Assembly: GCA_027486405.1 (NCBI GenBank)
Contig: JAIXPD010000010.1
Location: 62,001-126,000 of the forward strand
DNA length: 64,000 nucleotides
Direction: 5' to 3'
From: Azospirillum sp.
GTDB lineage: Bacteria; Pseudomonadota; Alphaproteobacteria; Azospirillales; Azospirillaceae
Shown here piece by piece: positions 8,778 through 18,001 of the stretch. The notes beneath the pieces were generated by a model. That model was given only the letters and a program-made list of their open reading frames with translations. It did not search any database and was not told where the DNA came from. The position numbers and the translations under genes are program-made. Every line of letters starts with the position of its first letter. Positions within the stretch are counted from its first letter, which is position 1.

Positions 8778-9161
8778 ATGTCTGACACAGAGGGCGCGGC
8801 TGCGCGCAAAAATCAGCCCAAGGGCGTGGCGTCTTTGGTTTCCCGGTCGTTGGTCTTGGCGGGCCGAACCATCCAGGTCCGTCTCGAACCTTCCTATTGG
8901 GAGGGGCTGGACGAGATTTGTCGGCGCGAGGATTTGAGCGCCGATGAATTGTGCGCCGACGTTCAGGACAGGATGGAGCAGCAAACACGGCGCGCGGGCG
9001 GCCAAGGCGGTGTGTCGTTGGCAAACGCCCTGCGTGTTTTCGTCGTTGGCTATTACCGACAGGCGGCGACGGAACGGGGACACAGCCGCGCCGGACACGG
9101 CCAAGGCGATCCTTTTGCCAGCACCCCGTTTGATCGGCCATCGACCCGTCACGAAGCCTGA
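8778..9161 (+). CDS. RHH_4-type ribbon-helix-helix DNA-binding protein
   Basis: 127-residue protein whose centre (about 20-92) is an RHH_4 domain: SRSLVLAGRTIQVRLEP as the DNA-contacting strand, SYWEGLDEICRREDLSADEL as the helices and the family-typical SLANALRVFVVGYY end. The last 30 residues are polar and probably disordered. It resembles the protein at 4859-5167 in domain plan (RS(L/M)..GR..(R/V)(L/V)RLE) but differs in sequence, so they are paralogues rather than a recent duplication. Together the two bracket the peptide-YcaO-TfuA-Crp genes. The regulatory target is not known; the inverted repeat at 8705-8722 is a candidate. Confidence 0.8.
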   Translation: MSDTEGAAARKNQPKGVASLVSRSLVLAGRTIQVRLEPSYWEGLDEICRREDLSADELCADVQDRMEQQTRRAGGQGGVSLANALRVFVVGYYRQAATERGHSRAGHGQGDPFASTPFDRPSTRHEA

Positions 9162-9182
9162 CCACCAGAGCAAAGCAAGACT

Positions 9183-9222
9183 GGGGGACGCCCAACCGTC
9201 GGCATCGCCGTCGGCATCCCCC
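9183..9222. terminator. Possible hairpin between convergent genes
   Basis: GGGGGACGCC (9183-9192) can pair with GGCATCCCCC (9213-9222), one G-U pair, with a 20-base loop. It sits between the convergent RHH and MarR genes. There is no clear U tract, so termination is only possible. Confidence 0.35.
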
Positions 9223-9287
9223 ATGAAACCGTCGTGGAAACAGTCACGCCATCAGCGGTGATTGGCCGACCGAGCGTGGCCGATCAA

Positions 9288-9800
9288 TCAGCCGCCTTGG
9301 CGTTTGTCGAGCAGGCCGCGCAGCAGATCGGACAGGGTTTCCCCCAGACGGGCCTGATCGGCGGTGGGCAGGGCGGCGATGACGTTGGCAAACTCCTGCA
9401 ACGGATCGAACCGCAACAGCTCCCGCGCCTTTTCCGTCGGATGCAGTTGCATGACCCGGCGGTCCTCCGGCACCGGCACACGGACCAACAGGTCCTTGTT
9501 CACCAGCACCTCAACCATCTGCGACGCCGCCCCGCGCGTGGTGGCGTGGAAATCGGCGAAGGCCGACACCGTGCGCTGGTTGCTGGGGGCACCGGCGAAG
9601 TAGCGCAGCGCGGTCCATTGCGACGGCTTCAGGCCATGGGTGTACCCCAGGCTGTCGGCCAGATGGCCGATGTGCATCACGGTTTCGGCAATGGCCTGCG
9701 GCGAGGCCAACGCAACCGACGCGCCTTGCGGGCGCAGGGACTCCGTCGGGGCCGAACGGTCGCTTGCGGGTCTGCGCAATTCCACCACAGTCATCATCAT
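9288..9800 (-). CDS. MarR-family transcription regulator
   Basis: 170-residue winged-helix regulator. The segment LKPSQWTALRYFAGAPSNQRTVSAFA (split here, about 53-78) begins the DNA-binding core. TTRGAASQMVEVLVNKDLL is the recognition helix and VPVPEDRRVMQLHPTEK the wing with the DR pair conserved in MarR proteins. Three consecutive ATG codons occur (9800, 9797, 9794); I took the first. It is divergent from rimO across 266 bases. A perfect GGTCCTTAAGGACC palindrome (9842-9855) lies upstream of a TATAGT hexamer for this gene, suggesting autoregulation. No effector can be inferred. Confidence 0.88.
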   Translation of the reverse strand: MMMTVVELRRPASDRSAPTESLRPQGASVALASPQAIAETVMHIGHLADSLGYTHGLKPSQWTALRYFAGAPSNQRTVSAFADFHATTRGAASQMVEVLVNKDLLVRVPVPEDRRVMQLHPTEKARELLRFDPLQEFANVIAALPTADQARLGETLSDLLRGLLDKRQGG

Positions 9801-9841
9801 CGCTCTGCAAAGTAGAGACACTATACGATGAGGCGCGCATC

Positions 9842-9855
9842 GGTCCTTAAGGACC
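9842..9855. promoter_or_regulatory. 14-base palindrome, probable MarR operator
   Basis: GGTCCTTAAGGACC is perfectly palindromic and lies where the -35 of the marR-type gene would be, given the TATAGT -10 at 9820-9825 on the minus strand. MarR proteins bind palindromes of this size in their own promoters. Function is inferred. Confidence 0.5.
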
Positions 9856-10066
9856 AGTGCCGTGCCCCTCATCAATGGTTCGCACTTTAGTGGGGCTTGA
9901 TCGAAAACAAAACCGTTCTCATCATCATCCGATGGTTGCATATTGTCGCACCCGAAGCCCGCTCGTCGCGGGTGGATTGTCCGAGTCCGACGCTCGGGAT
10001 CGGCCTCGGCAAAAACGCATGGCGATTTGGCTGGCGTCCTCCCGCGTTCGCCTGTATACGCGCGAG

Positions 10067-11407
10067 ATGACCGCATCATCCGTTTCCAAGTCCGCCCCGA
10101 AGGTCGGCATCGTCAGCCTTGGCTGCCCGAAAGCGCTCGTGGATTCCGAGCGCATCCTCACCCGTCTCCGCGCCGAAGGGTACGAGATTTCGCCGTCCTA
10201 CGACGGGGCCGATGTCGTGCTCGTCAACACCTGCGGGTTCCTGGACAGCGCCAAGCAAGAGTCGCTCGACGCGATTGGCGAGGCGATCAAGGAAAACGGC
10301 AAGGTCATCGTCACCGGCTGTCTGGGCGTGGAGCCGGATGTCATCCGCCAGACCCACCCGGACGTGCTCGCCGTCACCGGCCCGCACCAGTATGAACAGG
10401 TGGTCAGCGCCGTGCACGCGGCGTTGCCGCCCAAGCATGACCCCTTCACCGATCTGGTTCCGCCCGAAGGGCTGCGGCTGACGCCACGCCACTACGCCTA
10501 TCTGAAGATCTCCGAAGGCTGCAACAACCGCTGCACCTTCTGCATCATCCCGTCCATCCGTGGCGATCTGGTCAGCCGCCCGATCACGTCGGTTCTGCGC
10601 GAAGCGGAAAAGCTGGCGGTCGCCGGGGTCAAGGAACTGCTGGTGATCTCGCAGGACACCAGCGCCTATGGCATCGACACCAAATTCAAGGAAGAGATGT
10701 GGTACGACCGGACGGTCCGCACCCGTTTCCTTGATCTGTGCACCGAACTGGCCAATCTGGACCTGTGGGTGCGTCTGCACTACGTCTATCCCTACCCCCA
10801 TGTGGATGAGGTCATTCCGCTGATGGCGGAGGGCAAGATCCTGCCCTACCTCGACATTCCGTTCCAACACGCCTCGCCCACCGTCCTCAAGGCGATGCGC
10901 CGCCCGGCCTCGCAGGAAAAGCAGCTCGACCGCATCCGCAAATGGCGGGAGGACTGCCCCCATCTGGCCCTGCGCTCCACCTTCATCACCGGCTTCCCCG
11001 GCGAGACGGAGGAGGATTTCCAATTCATGCTGGATTGGCTGAAGGAAGCCCAACTCGACCGCGTCGGCTGCTTCAAGTATGAGGCGGTGGACGGGGCCAA
11101 GGCGAACGAGCTGCCGGGGGCCGTGCCGGAAGAGGTCAAGCAGGAGCGTTGGGAACGCTTCATGGAAACCCAGAAGGCCATCAGCGCCGAACGGCTTCAG
11201 CAGAAGGTGGGTTGGACGCTGGGCGTGCTGATCGACGAGGTGGACGAGGATGGGGCGATTGGCCGCTCCTACGCCGAAGCACCGGAAATCGACGGCAACG
11301 TCTTCCTGAACGGCGAAACCACGCTGAAACCCGGCGATCTGGTCGATGTCACCATCGAACACGCCGACGAATACGATCTGTGGGGCAGCGTCGAACGGGT
11401 GATCTGA
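10067..11407 (+). CDS. rimO: Ribosomal protein S12 methylthiotransferase RimO
   Basis: Radical-SAM enzyme that methylthiolates the conserved aspartate of ribosomal protein S12, using two 4Fe-4S clusters. At 446 residues it matches E. coli RimO (441). Domains: the N-terminal MTTase with cluster cysteines in [19 protein letters not shown] and VTGCLG; the radical-SAM core with CNNRCTFC (CxxxCxxC); and a C-terminal TRAM domain (about 375-446). The [12 protein letters not shown] start distinguishes it from tRNA-modifying MiaB. The frame is open upstream, but the ATG at 10067 gives the family start; its Shine-Dalgarno is weak. Confidence 0.96.
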   Translation: MTASSVSKSAPKVGIVSLGCPKALVDSERILTRLRAEGYEISPSYDGADVVLVNTCGFLDSAKQESLDAIGEAIKENGKVIVTGCLGVEPDVIRQTHPDVLAVTGPHQYEQVVSAVHAALPPKHDPFTDLVPPEGLRLTPRHYAYLKISEGCNNRCTFCIIPSIRGDLVSRPITSVLREAEKLAVAGVKELLVISQDTSAYGIDTKFKEEMWYDRTVRTRFLDLCTELANLDLWVRLHYVYPYPHVDEVIPLMAEGKILPYLDIPFQHASPTVLKAMRRPASQEKQLDRIRKWREDCPHLALRSTFITGFPGETEEDFQFMLDWLKEAQLDRVGCFKYEAVDGAKANELPGAVPEEVKQERWERFMETQKAISAERLQQKVGWTLGVLIDEVDEDGAIGRSYAEAPEIDGNVFLNGETTLKPGDLVDVTIEHADEYDLWGSVERVI

Positions 11408-11438
11408 CACCCCCCACCGTTTTTTCGGAGCGCTTGCG

Positions 11439-11774
11439 ATGCCCGTCTCGCCGGACGACGCCAGACTGATGGACGTCCTGCAAGGCGGGCGTTGCTTTTA
11501 TTGCGGGGAGCCGGTCGGGGCCAAGGCCACCTTCGACCATCTGATCCCCCAGGCCTATGGCGGAATCGACGATCCGGCCAACGTCGTGTTGGCGCACCGC
11601 CGCTGCAACCAACGCAAGGGCGACCGCCTGCCCACCATCGAAGAGCTTGAGCGGTTTTTCCACGACCGCCGCACCAGCCGCCTGGGCGTTTGGCAGCCCC
11701 TGCGCGCCCTGCGCGACGCCGATGCGGGGCAGGAGTGGATCGCGGTGGCGCGAGCCATATCGCAGGAAAAATAA
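11439..11774 (+). CDS. HNH endonuclease-domain protein
   Basis: 111-residue protein with a compact HNH nuclease fold. The zinc-binding CFYCGEP knuckle near residue 20 is followed by the catalytic FDHLIPQAYGG, then NVVLAHRRCNQRKGD carrying the final Asn/His and the second zinc site. It is preceded by GGAG and lies 31 bases after rimO, so possibly cotranscribed. No restriction methylase, phage gene or intein is nearby, so a restriction or homing role has no support here. Stand-alone small HNH proteins of this type are common and mostly uncharacterised. Confidence 0.85.
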   Translation: MPVSPDDARLMDVLQGGRCFYCGEPVGAKATFDHLIPQAYGGIDDPANVVLAHRRCNQRKGDRLPTIEELERFFHDRRTSRLGVWQPLRALRDADAGQEWIAVARAISQEK

Positions 11775-11796
11775 GTTATAATTTTTCCATTATAAC
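11775..11796. promoter_or_regulatory. AT-rich inverted repeat upstream of FAD oxidoreductase
   Basis: GTTATAAT-TTTTCC-ATTATAAC is a perfect 8-base inverted repeat. A related block GCTATAATTTTC follows at about 11806-11817, so the TATAATTTT core occurs twice in direct orientation. The region to about 11830 is strikingly AT-rich for this genome. Likely a promoter/operator for the gene at 11916; the hairpin itself is too weak for a terminator. Confidence 0.5.
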
Positions 11797-11915
11797 AAAG
11801 TTATTGCTATAATTTTCTCGTATTTTCCAAGCCGCCGTTCCGTGCATACTTCCCCCAGAGCAATCAGGGGCGGACCGGTGAACGCATCGCCCCGGTGCAG
11901 CCAGCAGGAGGCATG

Positions 11916-13094
11916 ATGAGCGGTCGGTTCGACGTGGTGATCGTCGGTGGTGGCGTGATGGGGTGTTCGGTGGCCTATTATCTGGCGTCCGACCCCGCGT
12001 TCGGCGGAACCGTCGCGGTGGTGGAGCGTGATCCGACCTACCGCACCGCCTCGTCGGCGCTGTCGGCCAGCTCGATCCGCCAGCAATTCTCCACCCCGGC
12101 CAACATCGCCATTTCGCAATATGGCATCGAGTTCTTGCGCACCATCACCGAGCATCTGGCCGTGGACGACGACCCGGTCGATCTGGGTCTGCGCGAGCCG
12201 GGCTATCTCTATCTGGCGACGGAGGCCGGGGCCGACATCCTGCGCCAGAACCACGCGATTCAAAAATCCTGCAACGTCGATGTCGCCCTGTTGACGCCCG
12301 AGGAGCTGACCGCGCGCTTTCCCTGGATGTCGGTCGATGGCTTGGTCGCCGGGTCGCTGGGTCTGAGCGGCGAAGGCTGGTTTGATGGCTACAGCCTGAT
12401 GCAGGCCTTCCGCCGCAAGGCCAGGGCGCTGGGCGTCACCTTCATCACCGCCGATGTTGTCGGGCTGGACCGGGACGGCTCCCGCATCACCGGCGTCCGC
12501 CTGGACAACGGCGACCGGCTGGACTGCGGGACCGTCGTCAACGCCGCCGGTCCCAAGGCCCGCCGCGTGGCGGAATTCGCCGGGATCCCGCTGCCGGTGT
12601 CGGCGCGCAAGCGCTGCGTGTTCGTCTTCGACTGCCGGGACCCGCTGCCCGCCTGCCCGCTGGTCATCGACCCGTCGGGCGTCTGGTTCCGGCCGGAAGG
12701 CGCGCAGTTCATCTGCGGCGCGCCGCCGCCCGCCGACCGCGACCCGGACACCGACGATCTGACCGTCGAACACGACCTGTTCGACGACATGATGTGGCCC
12801 GCGCTCGCCACCCGCGTCCCGGCCTTCGAGGCGATCAAGGTGACGGCCTCCTGGGCGGGCTTCTACGAATACAACGACGTCGATCAGAACGCGATCCTCG
12901 GCCCGCACCCGGAGGTCTCCAACCTGCTGTTCTGCAATGGCTTCAGCGGCCACGGCCTGCAACAGGCCCCGGGCGTTGGCCGGGGGCTGGCCGAACACAT
13001 CATCCATGGCGGCTACCGCAACCTGGATCTGTCGCTGTTCGGCTACCAACGCCTGCTCGACAACCGCCCGCTGCTGGAAACCTGCGTGATCTGA
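11916..13094 (+). CDS. FAD-dependent oxidoreductase (DAO / FOXRED1-like)
   Basis: 392-residue flavoenzyme of the D-amino-acid/sarcosine oxidase superfamily. The N-terminal Rossmann motif VVIVGGGVMGCSVAYYLA binds FAD, followed by VVERD. The segment SALSASSIRQQFSTPANI is characteristic of the FOXRED1/sarcosine-oxidase-beta-like group, and FCNGFSGHGLQQAPGVGRGL is the C-terminal FAD-contacting motif. Substrate cannot be read from sequence; small N-methylated or amino compounds are typical. A perfect AGGAGG (11906-11911) is spaced correctly for the ATG at 11916, so I prefer it to the ATG at 11913. Stands alone behind an AT-rich promoter region. Confidence 0.88.
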   Translation: MSGRFDVVIVGGGVMGCSVAYYLASDPAFGGTVAVVERDPTYRTASSALSASSIRQQFSTPANIAISQYGIEFLRTITEHLAVDDDPVDLGLREPGYLYLATEAGADILRQNHAIQKSCNVDVALLTPEELTARFPWMSVDGLVAGSLGLSGEGWFDGYSLMQAFRRKARALGVTFITADVVGLDRDGSRITGVRLDNGDRLDCGTVVNAAGPKARRVAEFAGIPLPVSARKRCVFVFDCRDPLPACPLVIDPSGVWFRPEGAQFICGAPPPADRDPDTDDLTVEHDLFDDMMWPALATRVPAFEAIKVTASWAGFYEYNDVDQNAILGPHPEVSNLLFCNGFSGHGLQQAPGVGRGLAEHIIHGGYRNLDLSLFGYQRLLDNRPLLETCVI

Positions 13095-13121
13095 CCGGCC
13101 GGAAGCGCGCCAGGGTTGACA

Positions 13122-13175
13122 GCGGGGCGTCCGGCCCATGATTTGAGCGGATCGGATCACCAGAGGACGCCCCGC
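13122..13175 (+). promoter_or_regulatory. Inverted repeat overlapping a Shine-Dalgarno
   Basis: GCGGGGCGTCC (13122-13132) is perfectly complementary to GGACGCCCCGC (13165-13175). The right arm covers most of the GAGGA ribosome site (13163-13167) of the small gene at 13178. A TTGACA at 13116-13121 followed 17 bases later by TGATTT suggests a promoter whose transcript would start after the left arm. Confidence 0.45.
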
Positions 13176-13177
13176 AC

Positions 13178-13429
13178 TTGGCCCCCGCGATGTTCAAGCG
13201 CTTCACGCTGCATTTCACCCGCCCGCTGCCGGGCCTGCGCCCCGGACGCCCCGAACGCGACGCCATGGTCGAGCGGGTGAAGCGCTTCGCCAGCGAAAAC
13301 GGCATGGCGGGCGATCTGCACTCCATCGCCCCCAACGCCGGGTTCGGCATCCTCGACATCCGTTGCACCGATCGGCTGGCCCGCCGCCTGTCCGACCTGT
13401 CGGAGGTCGAAACCGTTCAGGAGCGCTGA
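13178..13429 (+). CDS. Small conserved-looking protein of unknown function
   Basis: I do not recognise this gene. It encodes 83 residues from a TTG at 13178 (GAGGA ten bases upstream) or 79 from the ATG at 13190. The protein is basic at its N terminus (FKRFTLHFTRPLPGLRPGRP) and then has a helix VERVKRFASENG and a predicted beta segment FGILDIRCTDRL. This gives an alpha/beta look with no membrane segment or metal motif. The coding composition matches its neighbours. It lies between the FAD oxidoreductase and the convergent cueR and probably has its own promoter. Confidence 0.6.
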   Translation: MAPAMFKRFTLHFTRPLPGLRPGRPERDAMVERVKRFASENGMAGDLHSIAPNAGFGILDIRCTDRLARRLSDLSEVETVQER

Positions 13430-13459
13430 CGAAGCGTCCCTGACAAAGCGCCCACCACC

Positions 13460-13888
13460 CTATCCGGCCAGATCGTGCAGGATCGGGCAATCCGGGCGGT
13501 CGTCGCCGTGACAGGCTTCGGCCAGACGGCGCAGGCTGTCGCGCATCGCCGTCAATTCGGCGATTTTCGCCTCCAACTCATCCATATGGGCCTGCGCCAC
13601 CCGCTTCACCTCGGCGCTGGAGCGGTCCCGGTCGCGCCACAGCCCGACCAGGGTCTGGATTTGCTCGATGCTGAAGCCCAGACCACGGGCGCGCCGGACA
13701 AAGCGCAACACATGGACCTCCGCCGGGCTGTAGAGCCGATAGCCGGAGGCGGTGCGCCCGGCCTCCGGAATCAGGCCGATGGATTCGTAATAGCGGATCA
13801 GCTTGGCGTTGACGCCCGACGCCTTGGCGGCGTCGCCGATGGTCACGCCCCCGGTTGCGGCCCCCCCGTTTCCGGCCTTGTCCGTCAC
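13460..13888 (-). CDS. cueR: Copper-responsive MerR-family regulator CueR
   Basis: MerR-type activator that senses Cu(I) and switches on copper efflux. Of its 142 residues, 15-84 form the winged HTH ([20 protein letters not shown], then [15 protein letters not shown]). A dimerisation helix follows, and the metal loop [11 protein letters not shown] supplies the two cysteines spaced as in E. coli CueR. The GTG start overlaps the copA stop by four bases (GTGA), so it is translated with copA. About 16 extra residues precede the HTH. The CueR-type promoter at 16422-16452 would control both genes, giving positive feedback on the sensor. Confidence 0.92.
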   Translation of the reverse strand: MTDKAGNGGAATGGVTIGDAAKASGVNAKLIRYYESIGLIPEAGRTASGYRLYSPAEVHVLRFVRRARGLGFSIEQIQTLVGLWRDRDRSSAEVKRVAQAHMDELEAKIAELTAMRDSLRRLAEACHGDDRPDCPILHDLAG

Positions 13889-16347
13889 GCCCCCTCCTTT
13901 GGCAGGGTCCACCCGCGCAGGCTGAGCGCGTTCACCACGACGCTGACCGAGCTGAGCGCCATCGCCGCCCCGGCCAGCACCGGGCTGAGATGGCCGGAGG
14001 CCGCCAGCGGAATGCCGACAAGATTGTAGGCGAAGGCCCAGAACAGCCCCTGGCGGATCTTGCCATGGGTCCGCCGGGCGATGTCGATGGCCCCGGCAAC
14101 CAGACGGGGATCCCCGCGCATCAGCGTCACCCCGGCGCTGTGCATCGCCACGTCGCTGCCGGTCGCCATGGCGATGCCGACATCCGCCGCCGCCAGGGCC
14201 GGGGCGTCGTTGATGCCGTCGCCCACCATGGCGACGCGCGCGCCCTCCGCCTTCAGCGTGGCGATGACGGCGGCCTTGTCGCCCGGCAGAACCTCGGCGA
14301 ACACCCGCTCGATCCCCAGGGTGGCGGCGACGGCGCGCGCGGCCCCCCAACCGTCGCCCGTCACCATCACCGCCTCCACCCCCTGCCCGCGCAAGGCGGC
14401 GATGGCGGCGACGGCGCTTGGCTTCACCGTGTCACCAAAGGCAATCAGGCCCAACACCCGCGCAGGCCCCCCATCCTCGCCCCGCTCCACCAGCCAGGAG
14501 ACCGTCCGACCGGCGCTTTCCAGGGCGGCGGCCCGTGCCCCCAGGGTATCGTCACTCCCGCCCCACTCCGCCACCGCCCGCGCGTTGCCCAACAGCAGCG
14601 CCCGCCCGGCCAGCACCCCCGTCACCCCGCGCCCGGCGAGCGCACGGAAGTCGGCCACCGGCTCCACAGGAATGGCCTGGGCGACGGCGGCGTCGCGCAC
14701 CGCCCGGCCCAGCGGGTGTTCGCTGGTCGCCTGCACGGCGGCGGCCCGCCGCAGCAGATCCGTTGCGTCCACCCCGGCCGCCGGAACCAGATCGGTCACG
14801 CGCGGTGTGCCTTCGGTCAGGGTTCCGGTCTTGTCAAACGCCACGATGGTGACGGCGTGCGCCCGCTCCAACGCCTCGGCGTCCTTGATGAGCACCCCCT
14901 GACGGGCCGCCGCCCCCATCCCCACCATCAGGGCGGTGGGTGTGGCCAACCCCAGCGCGCAGGGGCAGGCGATCACCAGCACCGACACGGCGGTGACGAT
15001 GGCCTGTTCCGCATCGCCGGTCGCCAACCACCAGGCGGCGAGCGTCACCCCGGCCACCGCCAGCACCACCGGAACGAACACCGCGCTGACCCGGTCGACC
15101 AGCCGTTGAATCGGGGTCTTCGACGCCTGGGCGCTGTCCACCAGCCGGACGATGCGGGCCAGCGTGGTGTCGCCCCCCACCGCCGTGACCTCCACCGTCA
15201 ACGCGCCGTCGAGATTGAGCGATCCGCCGGTGACGCGCGCGCCCGGCTCCTTGTCCACCGGCAGGCTTTCCCCGGTCAGCATGGATTCGTCCACACCGCC
15301 GCCGCCCTCCACCACCGCGCCGTCCAACGGGATCCGCTCCCCCGGACGCACGCGGACGCGGTCGCCCACGCGCACCCGTTCCACCGGGACCTCGCGCTCG
15401 TTGCCGTCACGCCACAGCCGGGCGGTGGCCGGGCGCAAATCCATCAAGGCACGGATCGCCGCCGCCGTCCGTCCCTTGGCCCGCGATTCCAGCGCCTTGC
15501 CCAGCAGCACAAAGGCGATCAGCACGGCGGAGGCCTCGAAATACAGATGCGGGCTGTGGCCGGGGTGGGCGGTGAGCAGGGCGTACAGGCTCAACCCCCA
15601 CGCGGCCGAAGTGCCCAGCGCCACCAGCACGTCCATGTTGCCCGCGCCGGCGCGCAGGGCCTTCCACCCCGCGCGGTAGAAGCGCGCGCCCAGCCCGAAT
15701 TGAACGACGCTGGCCAGCGCCAGTTGCGCCCAACCGGGCAGCATCCAGTCGGCCCCGAACAGGTCGCCGACCATGCCCAAGGCCAACGGGGCGGCCAACC
15801 CGCTGGCGGCCAGCGCGTGTTGCACCTCCCGCCGGGCGTGGGCCGCGCGCGGGTCGTCCAAATCGGTCCCGCCCGCATCGTCCACCGGCGTCGCGGTGAA
15901 TCCGGCGCGCTCCACCGCCGCGACCAGCCGATCGGCGTCGGCGGCGCTGCCGAACACGACGACCTGCGCCCGCTCGCTCGCCAGATTGACGCTGGCCTGC
16001 TCCACACCCGGCACGCGCGCCAGCGCCTTTTCCACCCGCCCGGCGCAGGAGGCGCAGGTCATCCCGCCGATGGTCAGGGCGATGTCGCGCCGCTCCGCCT
16101 GAAACCCGGCCTTTTCGATGGCGTCGGCCACCGCCCGGGCGTCGCCCGCGCTGGAAAACACCACCCGCGCCCGCTCCGTCGCCAGGTTGACGGCGGCCTC
16201 CGTCACCTCGGGCAGGCGCGCCAGCGCTTTTTCCACCCGCCGCGCGCAGGAGGCGCAGGTCATGCCCGACACGCCGATGTCGATCACCACGCCAGAGGCG
16301 GGGGTGGGGGGTGGTGAGGGTGGGGTCGCTGTGGTGGCGCTGGTCAT
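13885..16347 (-). CDS. copA: Copper-exporting P1B-type ATPase CopA
   Basis: Inner-membrane pump that exports Cu(I) from the cytoplasm with ATP. 820 residues. Two N-terminal heavy-metal-associated domains carry GMTCASC (Cys31/34 and Cys98/101). The membrane part follows, with the transport motif [10 protein letters not shown] near residue 457, then the phosphorylated [11 protein letters not shown] near 501, the nucleotide domain with SEHPLG, and a [10 protein letters not shown] hinge. The start at 16347 has an AAGGAAG Shine-Dalgarno; upstream residues in the open frame are not coding. It is transcribed from a CueR-type promoter and followed by an overlapping cueR. A divergent ycjX gene lies on the other side. 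Confidence 0.97.
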   Translation of the reverse strand: MTSATTATPPSPPPTPASGVVIDIGVSGMTCASCARRVEKALARLPEVTEAAVNLATERARVVFSSAGDARAVADAIEKAGFQAERRDIALTIGGMTCASCAGRVEKALARVPGVEQASVNLASERAQVVVFGSAADADRLVAAVERAGFTATPVDDAGGTDLDDPRAAHARREVQHALAASGLAAPLALGMVGDLFGADWMLPGWAQLALASVVQFGLGARFYRAGWKALRAGAGNMDVLVALGTSAAWGLSLYALLTAHPGHSPHLYFEASAVLIAFVLLGKALESRAKGRTAAAIRALMDLRPATARLWRDGNEREVPVERVRVGDRVRVRPGERIPLDGAVVEGGGGVDESMLTGESLPVDKEPGARVTGGSLNLDGALTVEVTAVGGDTTLARIVRLVDSAQASKTPIQRLVDRVSAVFVPVVLAVAGVTLAAWWLATGDAEQAIVTAVSVLVIACPCALGLATPTALMVGMGAAARQGVLIKDAEALERAHAVTIVAFDKTGTLTEGTPRVTDLVPAAGVDATDLLRRAAAVQATSEHPLGRAVRDAAVAQAIPVEPVADFRALAGRGVTGVLAGRALLLGNARAVAEWGGSDDTLGARAAALESAGRTVSWLVERGEDGGPARVLGLIAFGDTVKPSAVAAIAALRGQGVEAVMVTGDGWGAARAVAATLGIERVFAEVLPGDKAAVIATLKAEGARVAMVGDGINDAPALAAADVGIAMATGSDVAMHSAGVTLMRGDPRLVAGAIDIARRTHGKIRQGLFWAFAYNLVGIPLAASGHLSPVLAGAAMALSSVSVVVNALSLRGWTLPKEGA

Positions 16348-16421
16348 GGCCGGTCTTCCTTCCGTGTTCCCCCCGTCCGTTCGCCGCATTGGATTTGCCG
16401 CATTGGGGGGCCGCGCACCGG

Positions 16422-16452
16422 AGCATCGTGCTTCCAGCGATTGGAAGGTCAA
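16422..16452 (-). promoter_or_regulatory. CueR-type promoter of copA-cueR
   Basis: Read on the minus strand: -35 TTGACC (16452-16447), a 19-base spacer holding CTTCC-N7-GGAAG, and a -10-like GATGCT (16427-16422). The overlong 19-base spacer with the central CCTTCC/GGAAG dyad is the hallmark of MerR/CueR promoters and closely copies the E. coli copA promoter. The copA start is about 70 bases downstream. Confidence 0.88.
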
Positions 16453-16612
16453 GGGGGAAAAACGACGCGGGCGGACAGGCTGGCAGACGGGGGAGCGTTG
16501 GAACGGGCGCGCTGCCGATGACGGGCATTGCCGGAACCCGGCACCCTCTGGGATTGTTGGAAACCATCCCCATATAGGGGGGATTCCCTGTTCCGGCGAT
16601 TGGGCGGTTTTC

Positions 16613-18001
16613 GTGCGCTTCTCCGACCTGACCGGCGTGTTCGACGTCGGCACCCTTCTGGAAACCAACGTCCGTCTTGGCGTGACCGGCCTGCGCCGGG
16701 CGGGCAAGACCGTGTTCGTCACCGCCCTGGTGGACAATCTGTTGAAGGCCGGACGGCTGCCCTTCCTGGACGTGGTGTCCAGCGGACGGTTCCAGGCGTC
16801 CCGCCTGCGACCGCAACCCGATCCCGACGTGCCGCGCTTTGACGTGGAAGGCCATCTGAGCGCCCTGACCGGTGCGGCTCCCGGATCGGAACCGCGTTGG
16901 CCCGACACCACCAAGGGCATCGGGCAATTGCGCGTGTCCATCCGCTACCAACCCGGTTCGGCCCTGCTGCGCACGGTGCAACCGGTGGCCACGCTCAACC
17001 TCGACATCGTTGATTATCCCGGTGAATGGCTGCTCGATCTGCCGCTGCTGCGCCTGAGCTTTGCCGAATGGAGCGGGCTGACGCTGGAACTCGCCAACCA
17101 GGCCCCGCGCGACGGGTTGTCGGCCCTGTGGCGTCACTGGCTGGCCGACATCGACCCGGCCGCCCCGGCGGAGGAAATGGCGGCGCGGCAGGGGGCGGCG
17201 CTCTACACCGATTATCTGCACGCCTGCCGCCGGGCCGACACGCTGTTGAGCCTGATCCAGCCGGGACGCTTCGTCGAACCCGGTGACATGAAGGACGCGC
17301 CGCTGTTGACCTTCTGCCCGCTGTCCGGCGGCCCCGGCGGGCGCGGCAGCCTGTGGGAGCTGATGGAGAGCCGGTACGAGGCGTACAAGACCAACGTCGT
17401 CCGCCGCTTCTTCACCGATCATTTCGCCCGGCTCGACCGCCAGATCGTCTTGATCGACGTGCTGGGCGCGCTGAACGCCGGGCCGTTCGGCATGGCCGAC
17501 ATGAAACGCGCCCTGGAACTGAGCCTGGAGCCGTTCCGTCACGGGGCCTCGGGCTGGTTCGATTGGCTGTTCGGCAGCAAGATCGACCGCGTGCTGTTCG
17601 CCGCGACCAAGGCCGACCACATCGCCGCCCACCAGCACGCCCATTTGCGCGGCCTGCTCGACCAACTGGTCGGCAACGCCCGCTCGGCCATCCGTTTTGA
17701 CGGCGCGGCGGTCGAAACCATGGCCATCGCCGCCGTGAAATGCACCGAAAGCGTGACCACCGAACATGAGGGGCGGCAATTGCGCTGCGTGCGCGGGACG
17801 CCGGTGGGGCGCGACCGCCCGACCGTGCTGTTTCCCGGCGAAATCCCGGACAACGCCGACGCCTTCCCGCCCGGACGGGAGCATCCTTACAATTTTCTGC
17901 CTTTCCGCCCGCCCGCCGATCTGGGGCGCGACCCGCGCGGCCTGCCGCACATCCGGTTGGATCAGGCGTTGCAATTCCTGCTGGGGGATTATCTGGAATG
18001 A
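16613..18001 (+). CDS. ycjX: YcjX-family P-loop protein (DUF463)
   Basis: 462-residue P-loop GTPase-like protein of the YcjX family (465 residues in E. coli), usually linked to envelope stress genes. The Walker A GLRRAGKT is at 26-33. [17 protein letters not shown] (about 122-138) is the family hallmark, as are [32 protein letters not shown] and [19 protein letters not shown] at the end. The start is a GTG at 16613; no in-frame ATG nearby fits. The stop overlaps the next gene (ATGA), the same ycjX-ycjF pairing as in E. coli. Precise function is unknown. Divergent from copA across 265 bases. Confidence 0.93.
   Translation: MRFSDLTGVFDVGTLLETNVRLGVTGLRRAGKTVFVTALVDNLLKAGRLPFLDVVSSGRFQASRLRPQPDPDVPRFDVEGHLSALTGAAPGSEPRWPDTTKGIGQLRVSIRYQPGSALLRTVQPVATLNLDIVDYPGEWLLDLPLLRLSFAEWSGLTLELANQAPRDGLSALWRHWLADIDPAAPAEEMAARQGAALYTDYLHACRRADTLLSLIQPGRFVEPGDMKDAPLLTFCPLSGGPGGRGSLWELMESRYEAYKTNVVRRFFTDHFARLDRQIVLIDVLGALNAGPFGMADMKRALELSLEPFRHGASGWFDWLFGSKIDRVLFAATKADHIAAHQHAHLRGLLDQLVGNARSAIRFDGAAVETMAIAAVKCTESVTTEHEGRQLRCVRGTPVGRDRPTVLFPGEIPDNADAFPPGREHPYNFLPFRPPADLGRDPRGLPHIRLDQALQFLLGDYLE

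Noticed and set aside
11439-11774. HNH protein as part of a restriction or anti-phage system
   Set aside because: No methyltransferase, ATPase or phage gene nearby; a lone HNH protein behind rimO gives no support.
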